A stretch of DNA of 64,000 bases from positions 124,001 through 188,000 of the forward strand of contig NZ_BLAE01000004.1 of NCBI RefSeq assembly GCF_009687865.1. The letters run 5' to 3'. Positions 35,698 through 47,088 of the stretch are shown piece after piece; position 1 is the stretch's first letter, and each line of letters opens with the position of its first letter. The stretch is from Acrocarpospora macrocephala (GTDB lineage Bacteria > Actinomycetota > Actinomycetes > Streptosporangiales > Streptosporangiaceae). The notes beneath the pieces were generated by a model that ran no database searches, was not told where the DNA came from, and worked only from the letters and a program-made list of their open reading frames with translations. A program made the translations under genes and the position numbers.

Positions 35698-35757
35698 AAA
35701 CGCGAGAAGGCCTGCGGGAGCAAGCTCCGCTTGCGACCACAGACCTTCGACTTCGAG

Positions 35758-35830
35758 CTCCCGCGATAGGACTCGAACCTATAACCTGCCGGTTAACAGC
35801 CGGCTGCTCTGCCGATTGAGCTACACGGGA
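35758..35830 (-). tRNA. tRNA-Asn (GTT)
   Basis: 73 nt cloverleaf on the minus strand starting TCCCGTGTAGCTCAATCGG. The acceptor stem TCCCGTG pairs with CGCGGGA, the D arm contains AGCTCAATCGGCAGAGC, the anticodon loop CTGTTAA puts GTT at 35797-35795, and the T arm reads GGTTCGAGTCC. No CCA is encoded. It stands alone. Confidence 0.95.
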
Positions 35831-35996
35831 TTGCCGCCGCCTTGCGATCCGGCCTTTCGGCCTTCCTTGCGGCGCGGAACTAGATTAGCGCACTCGGGGG
35901 GTGGTCTGTCACATCCATTTGGGGACATCGGCTGAGGTTGGATAGATGCTGTTCCTGGGGGTAGGGACCGGTTAGACATGAGCCGGGAGGTGGAAG

Positions 35997-36302
35997 ATGC
36001 GGAACAAGCTGATGTTCGCCGCTGGGCTGGGTGTGGGTTATGTCCTTGGCACCCGGGCGGGTCGCGAGCGCTACGAGCAGATCAAGGGTGCGGCGCAGCG
36101 GGTGGCCGACAATCCGCGCGTTCAGGAGGCGGCGGGGTTGCTGGGGGCTCGGGTGTCCAGGGCCGCGAACGCCGCGAAGGACATGGCCGACGACAAGTTC
36201 GGCGGTCACGTTCCCTTCCGCGGCAAGTCCGAGCGCCACGAACGGGAGAAGGTGACCAGCCCAACCGGCTGGCCCGAATCCGACACGCCCCGCGTTACCT
36301 GA
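35997..36302 (+). CDS. YtxH-like small membrane-anchored protein
   Basis: 101 aa with a GGGAGGTGG ribosome binding site. The N-terminus MRNKLMFAAGLGVGYVLGTR is a single membrane segment ending in the glycine-rich GYVLGTRAGRERYEQI pattern of YtxH-type proteins. A helical tail follows (AAQRVADNPRVQEAAGLLG, KDMADDKFG). Homologues are general stress-type proteins of unknown function. Confidence 0.75.
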   Translation: MRNKLMFAAGLGVGYVLGTRAGRERYEQIKGAAQRVADNPRVQEAAGLLGARVSRAANAAKDMADDKFGGHVPFRGKSERHEREKVTSPTGWPESDTPRVT

Positions 36303-36329
36303 CCCCGATATTTCCCGACTTGCCCGCTG

Positions 36330-36915
36330 GCCAGGATGGCGAGCCCTCGCACTCCCGACCATCTCCAGCTCCGGGCAGGATGGCACGCCTTCGCACCTCC
36401 CGACCATCTTTCCGCCCGCCGAGCGGCGAGCCGTCAACACCTCACGACCAACTTTCCGCCCGCGGAGTGGCGAGCCGTCAACACCTCACGAGCATGTTTC
36501 CGCCCGCCGAGTGGCAAGCCGTCAGCGCCTCGCGGCCATGATTCCGCCCGCAGGATGGCGAGCGCCTCCCGACCAACTTTTCCGCCCGCGGAGTGGCGAG
36601 CCGTCAACACCTCACGAGCATGTTTCCGCCCGCGGAGTGGCGTGCCGTGAACACCTCGCGAGCATGTTTCCGCCCGCCGAGTGGCAAGCCGTCAGCGCCT
36701 CGCGACCATGATTCCGCCCGCAGGATGGCGAGCGCCTCCCGACCAACTTTTTCGCCCGCGGAGTGGCGAGCCGTGAACACCTCGCGAGCATGTTTCTGCT
36801 CGCCGAGTGGCAAGCCGTCAGCGTCTCGCGGCCATCTTTCCGCCCGCAGGATGGCGAGTCGTCAGCGCCTCGCAGCCGTCTTTCGACCGCAAAGGCAAGC
36901 TGTCAGCGTCCATCT
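36330..36915. repeat. 44-bp minisatellite with a 170-bp higher-order unit
   Basis: About 13 units with core TTTCCGCCCGCSGAGTGGCR followed by AGCCGTCARCRCCTCRCGASCAWG. Most are 44 bp; some are 38-bp forms beginning ATTCCGCCCGCAGGATGGCG. A block of one 38-bp and three 44-bp units is itself repeated with a period of 170 bp (36541 and 36711). The units are adjacent, without spacers. The array lies between the YtxH-like gene and the convergent 156-aa gene. Confidence 0.92.
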
Positions 36916-36931
36916 CCGCCGGTAGCGTCCG

Positions 36932-37402
36932 TCAGACGCCCAGGGCGCGTCTGACCTCTTCCAGTGCCTGCTCTACGGCCGCGCGGACGCCCGGGTCGGT
37001 GGGGTCGAGCTCAGGGTCGTACACGAACTCCCACTCGACCGTGTCCCGGCCCGCGATGCGTCGTGCCACCAACCGCACGCCGCCGCGCTCGCTGAGCCGC
37101 ACATACCTGCTCGCCAGAATCGAGTTGGTGACCCGCTCTCTGATCGTCTCCGGCAGCAGCCCGGGCTCCGGGAGGTCCACCCGATGCTGGCCGCCCCCGG
37201 TCATGACGACCGTCACCCCCTCCTGATCCCACACGGCCCGGTCCACCTCATACCAGGGCACTCGAAGCCCACCAGGCAGGTGCAACGCCTCCAGAGTCGC
37301 GACCGCGTAGCCACCCCCAGCCGTCAGCGCATGGCTGAGCGGCCGCTCCCCATGCAAAGCGGTACGAACATCAGCGGGAAGCCGAGACCCAAAAAGACGC
37401 AT
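36932..37402 (-). CDS. Conserved hypothetical protein
   Basis: 156 aa, no named family recognised. The beta-rich N-terminal half (SHALTAGGGYAVATLEALHL, VPWYEVDRAVWDQEGVTVVM, HRVDLPEPGLL) looks PH-like, followed by RERVTNSILASRYVRLS and a helical end VRAAVEQALEEVRRALGV. The pattern is typical of a cytoplasmic actinobacterial protein downstream of the primary sigma factor. The sigma factor terminator separates the two genes, so it probably has its own promoter. Confidence 0.7.
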   Translation of the reverse strand: MRLFGSRLPADVRTALHGERPLSHALTAGGGYAVATLEALHLPGGLRVPWYEVDRAVWDQEGVTVVMTGGGQHRVDLPEPGLLPETIRERVTNSILASRYVRLSERGGVRLVARRIAGRDTVEWEFVYDPELDPTDPGVRAAVEQALEEVRRALGV

Positions 37403-37437
37403 AAGAAGAAACTACTGGACCGGGCATCACGAGAAGC

Positions 37438-37467
37438 GAACGGCCGCGCCCGGAGGCGCGGCCGTTC
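37438..37467 (-). terminator. Terminator of the sigma factor gene
   Basis: Perfect 13-bp stem GAACGGCCGCGCC / GGCGCGGCCGTTC with loop CGGA (plus strand), starting 11 nt after the stop codon in the minus direction. Confidence 0.9.
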
Positions 37468-37477
37468 AGAAAACGCC

Positions 37478-38686
37478 TCAATCCAGGTAGTCCCGCAACA
37501 TCTGAGCACGCGTCGGGTGGCGGAGTTTGGCCAGGGTCTTCGATTCGATTTGACGGATTCGTTCCCGGGTTACGCCGAACTCGCGACCCACCTCTTCCAG
37601 CGTCCGCGGATGCCCGTCGGCGAGCCCGAACCGCAGCTGGATGATGCGCTGCTCCCGCTCGGACAACGTCGCCAGGATGTCGTCCAGCTGGTCCTGCAGC
37701 ATGATGAAGGCAGCCGCCTCGATCGGCACCACGGCGTCCGCGTCCTCGATGAAGTCACCGAGGTCGGAGTCCTCCTCGCCGATGGGAGACTGCAGCGAGA
37801 CCGGCTCCTGCGCGATGCGCTGAATCTCGATCACCCGATCGATGGGCAGGTCCATTTCCGCGGCGATCTCCTCCGGCGCGGGTTCGCGGCCGAGATCCTG
37901 GTGCAGCTGGCGCTGCACGCGGACCAATTTGTTGATCGTCTCCACCATGTGCACGGGAATTCGAATAGTTCGCGCCTGATCCGCGATCGCGCGTGTGATC
38001 GCCTGGCGAATCCACCAGGTCGCGTACGTGGAAAACTTATATCCCTTGGTGTAGTCGAATTTCTCGACCGCACGGATGAGACCGAGATTGCCTTCCTGGA
38101 TCAGGTCCAGGAACAACATTCCGCGGCCGACATAGCGTTTCGCGATGGAGACGACGAGGCGGAGGTTGGCCTCGATCAGGCGTTGTTTGGCGCGGACGCC
38201 CTCCCAGACGAGGTCCTCGAACTCGGGACGGGCGACCCGGATGGACGGTGTCTCGCAGAGCTTGTCCTCGGCGAAGAGGCCGGCCTCGATGGCCTTGGCG
38301 AGTTCCACCTCCTCCTCGGCCGTGAGCAGCGGCACCCGGCCGATCTCCCGCAGGTAGATGCGGACCAGGTCGCTGGTCGGGGCTCGCTTGCCGACGTCCT
38401 CCTCGTCGGGCTTGGCGGTCTCCTCGTCGCCTTGCGGCTCAAGGACCTCGACCCCGTTCTCGGCGAGCATGCGCACGACGCGCTCCAGCGCGTCCGCAGG
38501 CAGCTCGGATCGGTCGAGCGCGGCGGCCACGTCGTCAACCGTGACGCTTCCGCGCTCCCTTCCCTTCACGACGAGCTCCGCCACCTGGTCTACCGATGGC
38601 GGCCCGCTTGGTAGCACCGATGCACCCACGGAACACAGTCTGCGGTATAGGCACAACAAAACGGCAGGCCTATTTTTGTCACCCAA
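37478..38686 (-). CDS. Primary-type RNA polymerase sigma factor (RpoD/HrdB family)
   Basis: About 402 aa. Region 1.1 ([15 protein letters not shown]), 1.2 ([20 protein letters not shown]), 2.1-2.4 ([60 protein letters not shown]), 3 ([16 protein letters not shown]) and 4 ([35 protein letters not shown]). Complete regions and the exact RpoD-type sequence mark it as a group 1 or 2 sigma factor. The start is uncertain: 38686 is a TTG without a clear ribosome binding site, and GTG 38629 is an alternative. It lies 75 nt after dnaG. Confidence 0.92.
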   Translation of the reverse strand: MGDKNRPAVLLCLYRRLCSVGASVLPSGPPSVDQVAELVVKGRERGSVTVDDVAAALDRSELPADALERVVRMLAENGVEVLEPQGDEETAKPDEEDVGKRAPTSDLVRIYLREIGRVPLLTAEEEVELAKAIEAGLFAEDKLCETPSIRVARPEFEDLVWEGVRAKQRLIEANLRLVVSIAKRYVGRGMLFLDLIQEGNLGLIRAVEKFDYTKGYKFSTYATWWIRQAITRAIADQARTIRIPVHMVETINKLVRVQRQLHQDLGREPAPEEIAAEMDLPIDRVIEIQRIAQEPVSLQSPIGEEDSDLGDFIEDADAVVPIEAAAFIMLQDQLDDILATLSEREQRIIQLRFGLADGHPRTLEEVGREFGVTRERIRQIESKTLAKLRHPTRAQMLRDYLD

Positions 38687-38761
38687 GGTAAGACCTACGT
38701 CATTACCGAATCGATATCAAACCAATGTTTCGGCGCTGTGAGATCAGGAAAGTATTGTTAT

Positions 38762-40612
38762 TCACGCCCCGGCGGCGCGTTCTCTCAACACGCGTCGCTG
38801 CTGCTCCAGCGCCACCAGTTCGGCGAACATCCGGTTGTACTCCTGCTGTTCGTCGATCGGGTTGAGGCGTTGCATTCGCGATTTCAATCGGTCCAACGCG
38901 CGGCCTACGGTGATCTCCTGGAGTTTGGTGAGAACGCCCGCGCCGTATCGTTCTTCGGTGTTCACCTCGGCGCGAACGGGTTCCACGGCGAATCGGGTGA
39001 CGAGCGGGCGCAGGTCGTCGCCGGCGCCGTTGAGCAGCCGTTCGACCCACTCCCGGCCGCCGGAGCCGCCGGCCGCGGTGCCGCCGGTCTCCTGGATGAG
39101 CTGGTAGAGGGCGCTGTGCTCGGGCTGGGTGAAGGCGTCGGCGCCGAGGGCGTCGAACTCGGGGCCGAGCAGGGCGGGCCGCTGGACGGCCAGCTTGAGC
39201 GCCTCAGCCTCCAGCCGGGCCATCGGATCCATCGGCTCCTTGCGGCCGCTGACACGGGCGGGCCGGGCCGCGGAGCGCGTTTCCGCGGGACGCGCGGCGA
39301 TCTCGCGAACACGCGCGAGCACGAACGCTTCGTTCAGAATGCCGAGCCATCGGTCAAGATCCTTCGCGTACATGTCGCGTAGCGCGTGATCCTTGATCGA
39401 TGCGACAACGGGTGCGGCGGCGTCAAGCGCGGCGAGCTTGCCCTCGTTGGTATTGGTGTCAAATCGGGCAATCGAACTCCGGATGGCGAACGAGAACAAG
39501 GGTTCCCGGCTGGCGATCAGGTCCCGGACGGCCGCGTCGCCCTGTTTGACCCGCAGGTCGCACGGGTCGAGGCCGTCGGGCTGGACCGCGACATAGGTCT
39601 GGGTGACGAACTTCTGCTCGTCCTGGAAGGCGCGCAGGGCGGCCTTCTGCCCGGCCGAGTCGCCGTCGAAGGTGAAGATCACCTCGCCCTGGCCCTGGTC
39701 GAACAGGATGCGCCTGAGCACCTTGATGTGGTCTTCGCCGAAGGCGGTGCCGCAGGTGGCCACGGCGGTCGGCACCCCGGCCAGGTGCAGGGCCATGACG
39801 TCGGTGTAGCCCTCGACGATGACGGCCTGGGAGCGCTTGGAGATCTCCCGTTTGGCCAGGTCGATCCCGTACAGCACAGAGCTCTTGTGGTAGATCGGGC
39901 TTTCCGGGGTGTTGAGGTATTTGGGGCCGTCGTCGGCGTCCAGCAGCTTGCGGGCGCCGAAGCCGATGACGTCGCCGGTGATCTCGCGGATCGGCCAGAT
40001 CAGGCGGCCGCGGAAGCGGTCGCGGGGACCGCGGCGGCCTTCGGCGGCCAGGCCGCCGCGGAGCAGTTCCTGGCTGGTGAAGCCGCGGGCCAGCAGGTGG
40101 CGGGTGAGGGCTTCCCACTCGTTGGGGGCGTAGCCGATGCCGAAGTGCTCGGCGTCGACGCGTTCGAAGCCGCGCTCGGACAGGAACCGGCGGCCGGCGG
40201 CGGCCTCGGGGGTGGACAGCTGGGAGACGTAGTATTCGGCGGCGGCGCGGTGCGCCTCGATCAGCCGGGAGCGTTCGCCCTGCTGCCGCCCGGGGACGTA
40301 GCCGCCCTGCTCGTAGCGGAGCTGGAGGCCGACCCGCTGGGCCAGCCGCTCGACCGCCTCGGCGAAGGTCAGCGCGTCGATCTTCTGGATGAAGGTGATG
40401 ACGTCGCCGCCCTCGGAGCAGCCGAAGCAGAAGTACATGCCCCGCGCGGGGGTGACGTTGAACGAGGGCGACTTCTCATCGTGGAAGGGGCAGAGCCCTT
40501 TCAGGTTGCCGCCGCCCGCGTTGCGCAGTTGCACATAGTCGCCCACGACATCGGCGATCTGCGCGCGTTCGCGCACGAGCGCGATGTCCTCATCACTGAT
40601 CCGGCCTGCCAC
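38762..40612 (-). CDS. dnaG: DNA primase
   Basis: 616 aa. N-terminal zinc-binding domain (CPFHDEKSPSFNVTPARGMYFCFGC near 41-65), primase core with FGARKL, VEGYTDVMALHLAG and FTFDGDSAGQKAALRAF near 315-331, and a C-terminal DnaB-interacting helical domain. It makes RNA primers for replication. It follows the M23-like lipoprotein gene by 9 nt and precedes the sigma factor, a trace of the macromolecular synthesis operon order. Confidence 0.97.
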   Translation of the reverse strand: MAGRISDEDIALVRERAQIADVVGDYVQLRNAGGGNLKGLCPFHDEKSPSFNVTPARGMYFCFGCSEGGDVITFIQKIDALTFAEAVERLAQRVGLQLRYEQGGYVPGRQQGERSRLIEAHRAAAEYYVSQLSTPEAAAGRRFLSERGFERVDAEHFGIGYAPNEWEALTRHLLARGFTSQELLRGGLAAEGRRGPRDRFRGRLIWPIREITGDVIGFGARKLLDADDGPKYLNTPESPIYHKSSVLYGIDLAKREISKRSQAVIVEGYTDVMALHLAGVPTAVATCGTAFGEDHIKVLRRILFDQGQGEVIFTFDGDSAGQKAALRAFQDEQKFVTQTYVAVQPDGLDPCDLRVKQGDAAVRDLIASREPLFSFAIRSSIARFDTNTNEGKLAALDAAAPVVASIKDHALRDMYAKDLDRWLGILNEAFVLARVREIAARPAETRSAARPARVSGRKEPMDPMARLEAEALKLAVQRPALLGPEFDALGADAFTQPEHSALYQLIQETGGTAAGGSGGREWVERLLNGAGDDLRPLVTRFAVEPVRAEVNTEERYGAGVLTKLQEITVGRALDRLKSRMQRLNPIDEQQEYNRMFAELVALEQQRRVLRERAAGA

Positions 40613-40621
40613 GTCGCGAGT

Positions 40622-41482
40622 CTATTGGCCGGAACGGGCGGGCTCGACGTTCAATGGGACGATCACCTTGGGCTCCTCCTCCTCGGGCTTCTGGGTGGGT
40701 TTGGGTTTCGGCTCCTGCGGCTTGCCCGCGCACAGCACCGAGCACGCCGGGAGCGTGCCAACCCGTTCGCGCACCGCCAGCATGGCCGCCCGGGGGGAGA
40801 ACGTGCGGTTGCCGTCCCACCAGGCGTCCAGGAACGTCCAGGGGTCGACCATGCCGCGCCGGATCCACCAGTACTGCGGCGGCGCCGGCCAGCTGACCGC
40901 GAAATACAGATTACTCGCCATGTTCCGGGCGTTGCCCGTGTTACCCACCCGGCCGAGCAGCCGCCCCGCCTTGACCTTCACTCCTGGCCGGATGCCGGGC
41001 GCGACCGTGTCGAGGTGCCCGCCGAGGTAGAGCACGCCGTCCTCGCCGAGCACGGTGACATACCGGCCCTCCCGGTGGGCGCCCTGGTCGGTGGAGGGTT
41101 TCCACTTGTTCTGCACGTTGACCTCGCGCACCACGCCGTCCACGGGGGCCACGAAGGCGCAGCCGCGCCCGGCCCAGATGGTGGTCTTGGGCAGCACCAG
41201 CCGCTTACGCTCGTAGGTGGTCTTGCAGCCCTTGACCGGGTAGACGTAGCGGAACCGGGAGACCTTGGGCGGGGGCAGCCGGACGGGCTCGTCGCCGGGC
41301 GGGGGCACGACGGCCGCGGCGAACGTCGGGCCCGGCGTGGCGGTGCCCTCCACGGTCGGGTCGGCGGCCGACAGCGCGCGCGGCGAGGGGGGATTGGTGC
41401 TCACGCCCGCCACTCCGGCCGGTGCGCTGCACGCGGCCGTGAGCAGAACGAGCGCCAGTGTCCCCGATCGCATGATCTCCAC
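40622..41482 (-). CDS. Lipoprotein with degenerate M23 (LytM) domain
   Basis: 286 aa. A signal peptide with lipobox LLTAACSA (Cys near 18) predicts a lipid-anchored exported protein. A Pro/Thr-rich linker and a LytM-like domain follow (about 85-215: GVVREVNVQ, GRYVTVLGEDGVLYLGGHLD, VKAGRLLGRVGNTGNARNM). The zinc ligands of active M23 peptidases are mostly lost: the HxxxD motif is replaced by AGRGCAFVAP and HxH by NLYFAV; only His in GGHLD remains. It is probably not a peptidase but may regulate cell-wall hydrolases, as inactive LytM proteins do. The acidic-basic tail is low complexity. Confidence 0.75.
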   Translation of the reverse strand: MEIMRSGTLALVLLTAACSAPAGVAGVSTNPPSPRALSAADPTVEGTATPGPTFAAAVVPPPGDEPVRLPPPKVSRFRYVYPVKGCKTTYERKRLVLPKTTIWAGRGCAFVAPVDGVVREVNVQNKWKPSTDQGAHREGRYVTVLGEDGVLYLGGHLDTVAPGIRPGVKVKAGRLLGRVGNTGNARNMASNLYFAVSWPAPPQYWWIRRGMVDPWTFLDAWWDGNRTFSPRAAMLAVRERVGTLPACSVLCAGKPQEPKPKPTQKPEEEEPKVIVPLNVEPARSGQ

Positions 41483-41542
41483 CTGCGTGACGGTATCGAA
41501 ACTCTTCCTCTCTTTTGTAACCGACCAGCATGACGATTCGGA

Positions 41543-42751
41543 CTAGAACGGGGTTTCCGGGTCGGCCAGCTCGGCCGGGTCCACCTGGCGGCCGGAGCGG
41601 ATCAGCGCCTGGATGTCGTCGACGACGTCCCAGACGTTGACGTTCATGCCGGCGATCACCCGGCCCTGCCGCAGCCAGAACGCGATGAACTCCAGGTCCG
41701 CGCCCCGGATGACGACCTGGTCGTGGCCCTCGATGTCGCCGGAGAACTCCATGCCCAGCTCGAACTGGTCGGTGTAGAAGTAGGGCAGCAGGTCGTAGCT
41801 GACCGGGAGGCCCATCATGGCGCGGGCGGCGGCCGGGCCCTGGTTGAGGGCGTTGGCCCAGTGTTCGATCCGGATCCGGCGGCCGAGCAGCGGGTGGGCG
41901 GCCTCGGCGACGTCCCCGGCGGCGAAGATGGCGGGGTCGCTGGTGCGCAGGGACGCGTCCACCAGGATGCCGGCGCCGACGTCGAGCCCGGCGCCGGCGG
42001 CCAGCTCGATGTTGGGGGCGGCGCCGATGCCGACCACCACGTCGTCGGCCGGGAGCGACTCGCCGCCGGAGATCTCCACGGCGCGCACGTGCCCGCCCTC
42101 GCCGCGCAGCCGGGTCACGGACGCGCCGAGGCGGAACTCGACGCCGTTGCGCCGGTGCAGGTCGGCGAAGACCTCGCCGATCCTGCTGCCGAGGGTGCGG
42201 TTCAGCGGGGTCGGCTCGGGTTCGACGACGACCACGCGGCACCCGGCCTTGCGGGCGGCGGCGGCCGTCTCCAGGCCGATCCAGCCCGCCCCGATGATCA
42301 CCACGTCGCCCCCGTGGCCGAAGGCGGCCCGCAGCGCCTGGCTGTCGGCCAGGGTGCGCAGGTAGTGCACGCCGTCCAGGTCCGCGCCGTCCACCGGCAG
42401 CGGGCGCGGCGTGGACCCGGTCGCGATCAGCAGCCGCAGGTACGGCAGCCGCTCCCCCGTCCCCAGCTCGACCACCTGCTCCCCGGGCACCACCCGGGTG
42501 GCCGGTACGCCGAGGCGCAGGTCCACGTCGTGCGCGCGGTACCAGCCGTCCTCGTGCACGTAGACCTCGGGCAGCTCGGCCGAGCCCTGCAGGTAGCCCT
42601 TGGAGAGCGGCGGCCGCTCGTACGGGCGTTCCTGCTCGGCCGCGATGATCGTCACCGGCCCGTCGAACCCCTCCGCCCGGAGGGTCTCGGCGGCCTTGGC
42701 ACCGGCGAGACCGCCGCCGATGATGACGAATCGCGAATCGTGGTTGGACAT
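41543..42751 (-). CDS. NAD(P)/FAD-dependent ferredoxin-type reductase
   Basis: 402 aa from ATG 42751 with AAAAGGAGCACCCTGAC upstream. FAD motif FVIIGGGLAGAKAAETLR near 8-25, RPYERPPLSKGYLQG, ATGSTPRPLP, NAD motif VVIIGAGWIGLETAAAARKAG near 150-170, and FAAGDVAEA. The C-terminus resembles the reductase domain of rubredoxin/ferredoxin reductases acting with oxygenases or P450s. No ferredoxin gene is adjacent, so the partner is unknown. Confidence 0.88.
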   Translation of the reverse strand: MSNHDSRFVIIGGGLAGAKAAETLRAEGFDGPVTIIAAEQERPYERPPLSKGYLQGSAELPEVYVHEDGWYRAHDVDLRLGVPATRVVPGEQVVELGTGERLPYLRLLIATGSTPRPLPVDGADLDGVHYLRTLADSQALRAAFGHGGDVVIIGAGWIGLETAAAARKAGCRVVVVEPEPTPLNRTLGSRIGEVFADLHRRNGVEFRLGASVTRLRGEGGHVRAVEISGGESLPADDVVVGIGAAPNIELAAGAGLDVGAGILVDASLRTSDPAIFAAGDVAEAAHPLLGRRIRIEHWANALNQGPAAARAMMGLPVSYDLLPYFYTDQFELGMEFSGDIEGHDQVVIRGADLEFIAFWLRQGRVIAGMNVNVWDVVDDIQALIRSGRQVDPAELADPETPF

Positions 42752-42837
42752 GTCAGGGTGCTCCTTTTCACGCGGACACTCGCGTCGCGTGCCGGAGTAT
42801 CCGCCTGGTTGCCGGGTTCGTCGACCGAAACCGGGGA

Positions 42838-44064
42838 TTACCTGGCCGTCAGGCGCCCGTGCAGGGCGATGGCGGAGGCGTCGGTGAGGGAGGCGATCTG
42901 GTCGACCACGGCGCGCAGCCGCCCCGCGTCGCCCGCCGCGAGCTCGAAGGCGGGGCGGAGCGCGGGCTCCAGGGTGGCGGGCGCGCCGAGCATGATCAGC
43001 GAGGCGAGTTCGGCGATGAGCTCGCGCTGCCGTTCCTGGGTGGCGTGGTGGTCGTCGCGGGTCATCACGTAGTGCGCGGTGATGCCTTTGAGCAGGGCGC
43101 ACTCCAGCCGGGTGAGGCGCGGCACGATCAGGTCGGCGTCGTGGCGGCCGGCCGACTCGGCCGGGTAGGCGGCCCTGGTGGCCTCCTGGGCGGAGCGGCA
43201 GAACCGGCCGATGGTGGTGCTGGTGAGGCGTTTGAGCGCGGCCAGGTCGGCCAGGCCGCCGTCGAAGTGGGCGGGCCAGACCGGTTCGGCGACCAGGCGG
43301 GCGAAGATGTCCTCCAGCTCGCCCAGGTCGGTGTCGGGCGCGTACCAGGCGCGGGTGGTACGGCAGACCTCGCGGCGCTCCTCGGGGTCGCGGAGCGCCT
43401 TGGGGGTGACGTGGCCGGAGTGCAGCGCGTCCTCCAGGTCATGCACGGAGTAGGCGACGTCGTCGGCCCAGTCCATGATCTGCGCCTCGAAGCTGACCCG
43501 GCCGGGTGGGGCGCCTTGCCGTACCCAGTCGAAGACCGGCCGGTCGTCCGGGTAGACGCAGTATTTGGGGCCGGATTCGCGGGTCCACGGGTATTTGATG
43601 GCGGCGTCCAGGGCGGCGCGGGTGAGGTTGAGCCCGGCGCTGCGGTCGTCCTCGGTGAGGACCTTGGCCTCCAGCCGGGTGAGCAGCCGCAGGCTCTGCG
43701 CGTTGCCCTCGAAGCCGCCGCAGCGGGCGGCCACCGCGTTCAGGGCGGTCTCGCCGTTGTGGCCGAAGGGCGGGTGGCCGAGGTCGTGGGCCAGGCAGGC
43801 GGTCTCCACCAGGTCGGGGTCGCGGCCCAGGACCCCGGCCATCTCGCGGCCGATCTGGGCGCATTCCAGGGAGTGGGTGAGCCGGGTGCGCGGGCTGTGC
43901 ATGCCGCGCTCGCCGGGGGTGACGACCTGCGTCTTGGCCGCCAGGCGGCGCAGCGCGTCACTGTGCAGGACGCGCGCCCGGTCCCGCTCGAACGGCCCGC
44001 GCCCGGTGTGGCTCGGCGGTTCGGGAACCCATCGTGCCTGGTCGTGTTCGGTGTACGGCGTCAC
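42838..44064 (-). CDS. dgt: Deoxyguanosinetriphosphate triphosphohydrolase-like protein
   Basis: 408 aa from GTG 44064 with AAGGGGGACTC upstream, chosen over an in-frame start 14 codons earlier. HD-domain dNTPase: RDRARVLHSDALRRLAAKTQ, RTRLTHSLECAQIGREMAG, the HD motif CLAHDLGHPPFGHNGETALN near 106-125, and MDWADDVAYSVHDLEDA. It hydrolyses dNTPs to nucleosides and triphosphate. It commonly lies just upstream of dnaG in actinobacteria, as here. Confidence 0.93.
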   Translation of the reverse strand: MTPYTEHDQARWVPEPPSHTGRGPFERDRARVLHSDALRRLAAKTQVVTPGERGMHSPRTRLTHSLECAQIGREMAGVLGRDPDLVETACLAHDLGHPPFGHNGETALNAVAARCGGFEGNAQSLRLLTRLEAKVLTEDDRSAGLNLTRAALDAAIKYPWTRESGPKYCVYPDDRPVFDWVRQGAPPGRVSFEAQIMDWADDVAYSVHDLEDALHSGHVTPKALRDPEERREVCRTTRAWYAPDTDLGELEDIFARLVAEPVWPAHFDGGLADLAALKRLTSTTIGRFCRSAQEATRAAYPAESAGRHDADLIVPRLTRLECALLKGITAHYVMTRDDHHATQERQRELIAELASLIMLGAPATLEPALRPAFELAAGDAGRLRAVVDQIASLTDASAIALHGRLTAR

Positions 44065-44153
44065 GAGTCCCCCTTTCTCTGCAAGGGAGTGAGACAGTAC
44101 CCGCAAACACCGCTCTCAACGACAAACGCGATGGAAACAGTGGCCCCTGGTCC

Positions 44154-44187
44154 GTTGGCGACCGGGCGCGAACGCCCGGTCGCCAAC
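44154..44187 (-). terminator. Terminator of ppdK
   Basis: Perfect 15-bp stem GTTGGCGACCGGGCG / CGCCCGGTCGCCAAC with loop CGAA, directly after the ppdK stop in the minus direction. Confidence 0.9.
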
Positions 44188-44191
44188 GTGG

Positions 44192-46810
<2,619 letters not shown>

Positions 46811-46984
46811 GATGAGCTCCTTCAGCAAACGCAGACCGACCCCGCCTTTCAGGACTCTACCGATAAAGAACACCACGAATCGTCACGACTGTCACATGTA
46901 ACCGTTTCCGCAGGCAGAGGCCCACAAGGCGGTCTAATCCAATTCAGCGAAGCGTAAAAAACGACCATTCTTCTCACTCCACGA

Positions 46985-47000
46985 AGTGGTATAAACCAGT
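46985..47000. promoter_or_regulatory. DasR-like (dre) palindrome, copy 1
   Basis: AGTGGTATAAACCAGT. The arms AGTGGT and ACCAGT fit the DasR-responsive element form A(C/G)TGGTCTAGACCA(C/G)T closely. It lies about 90 nt upstream of the secreted hydrolase and 175 nt upstream of divergent ppdK. Confidence 0.5.
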
Positions 47001-47034
47001 TCTCTAAGAGGTGCGAAATGTTGCCTGCACGTTA

Positions 47035-47050
47035 ATTGGTGTAGACCATT
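47035..47050. promoter_or_regulatory. DasR-like (dre) palindrome, copy 2
   Basis: ATTGGTGTAGACCATT, with 11 of 12 core bases of TGGTCTAGACCA. Its centre is 50 bp from copy 1, about five helical turns, and it ends 38 nt before the hydrolase start. Confidence 0.55.
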
Positions 47051-47088
47051 TGCCGGGAAGAAGCCTCACAGACTATCGAGGGGTATTG

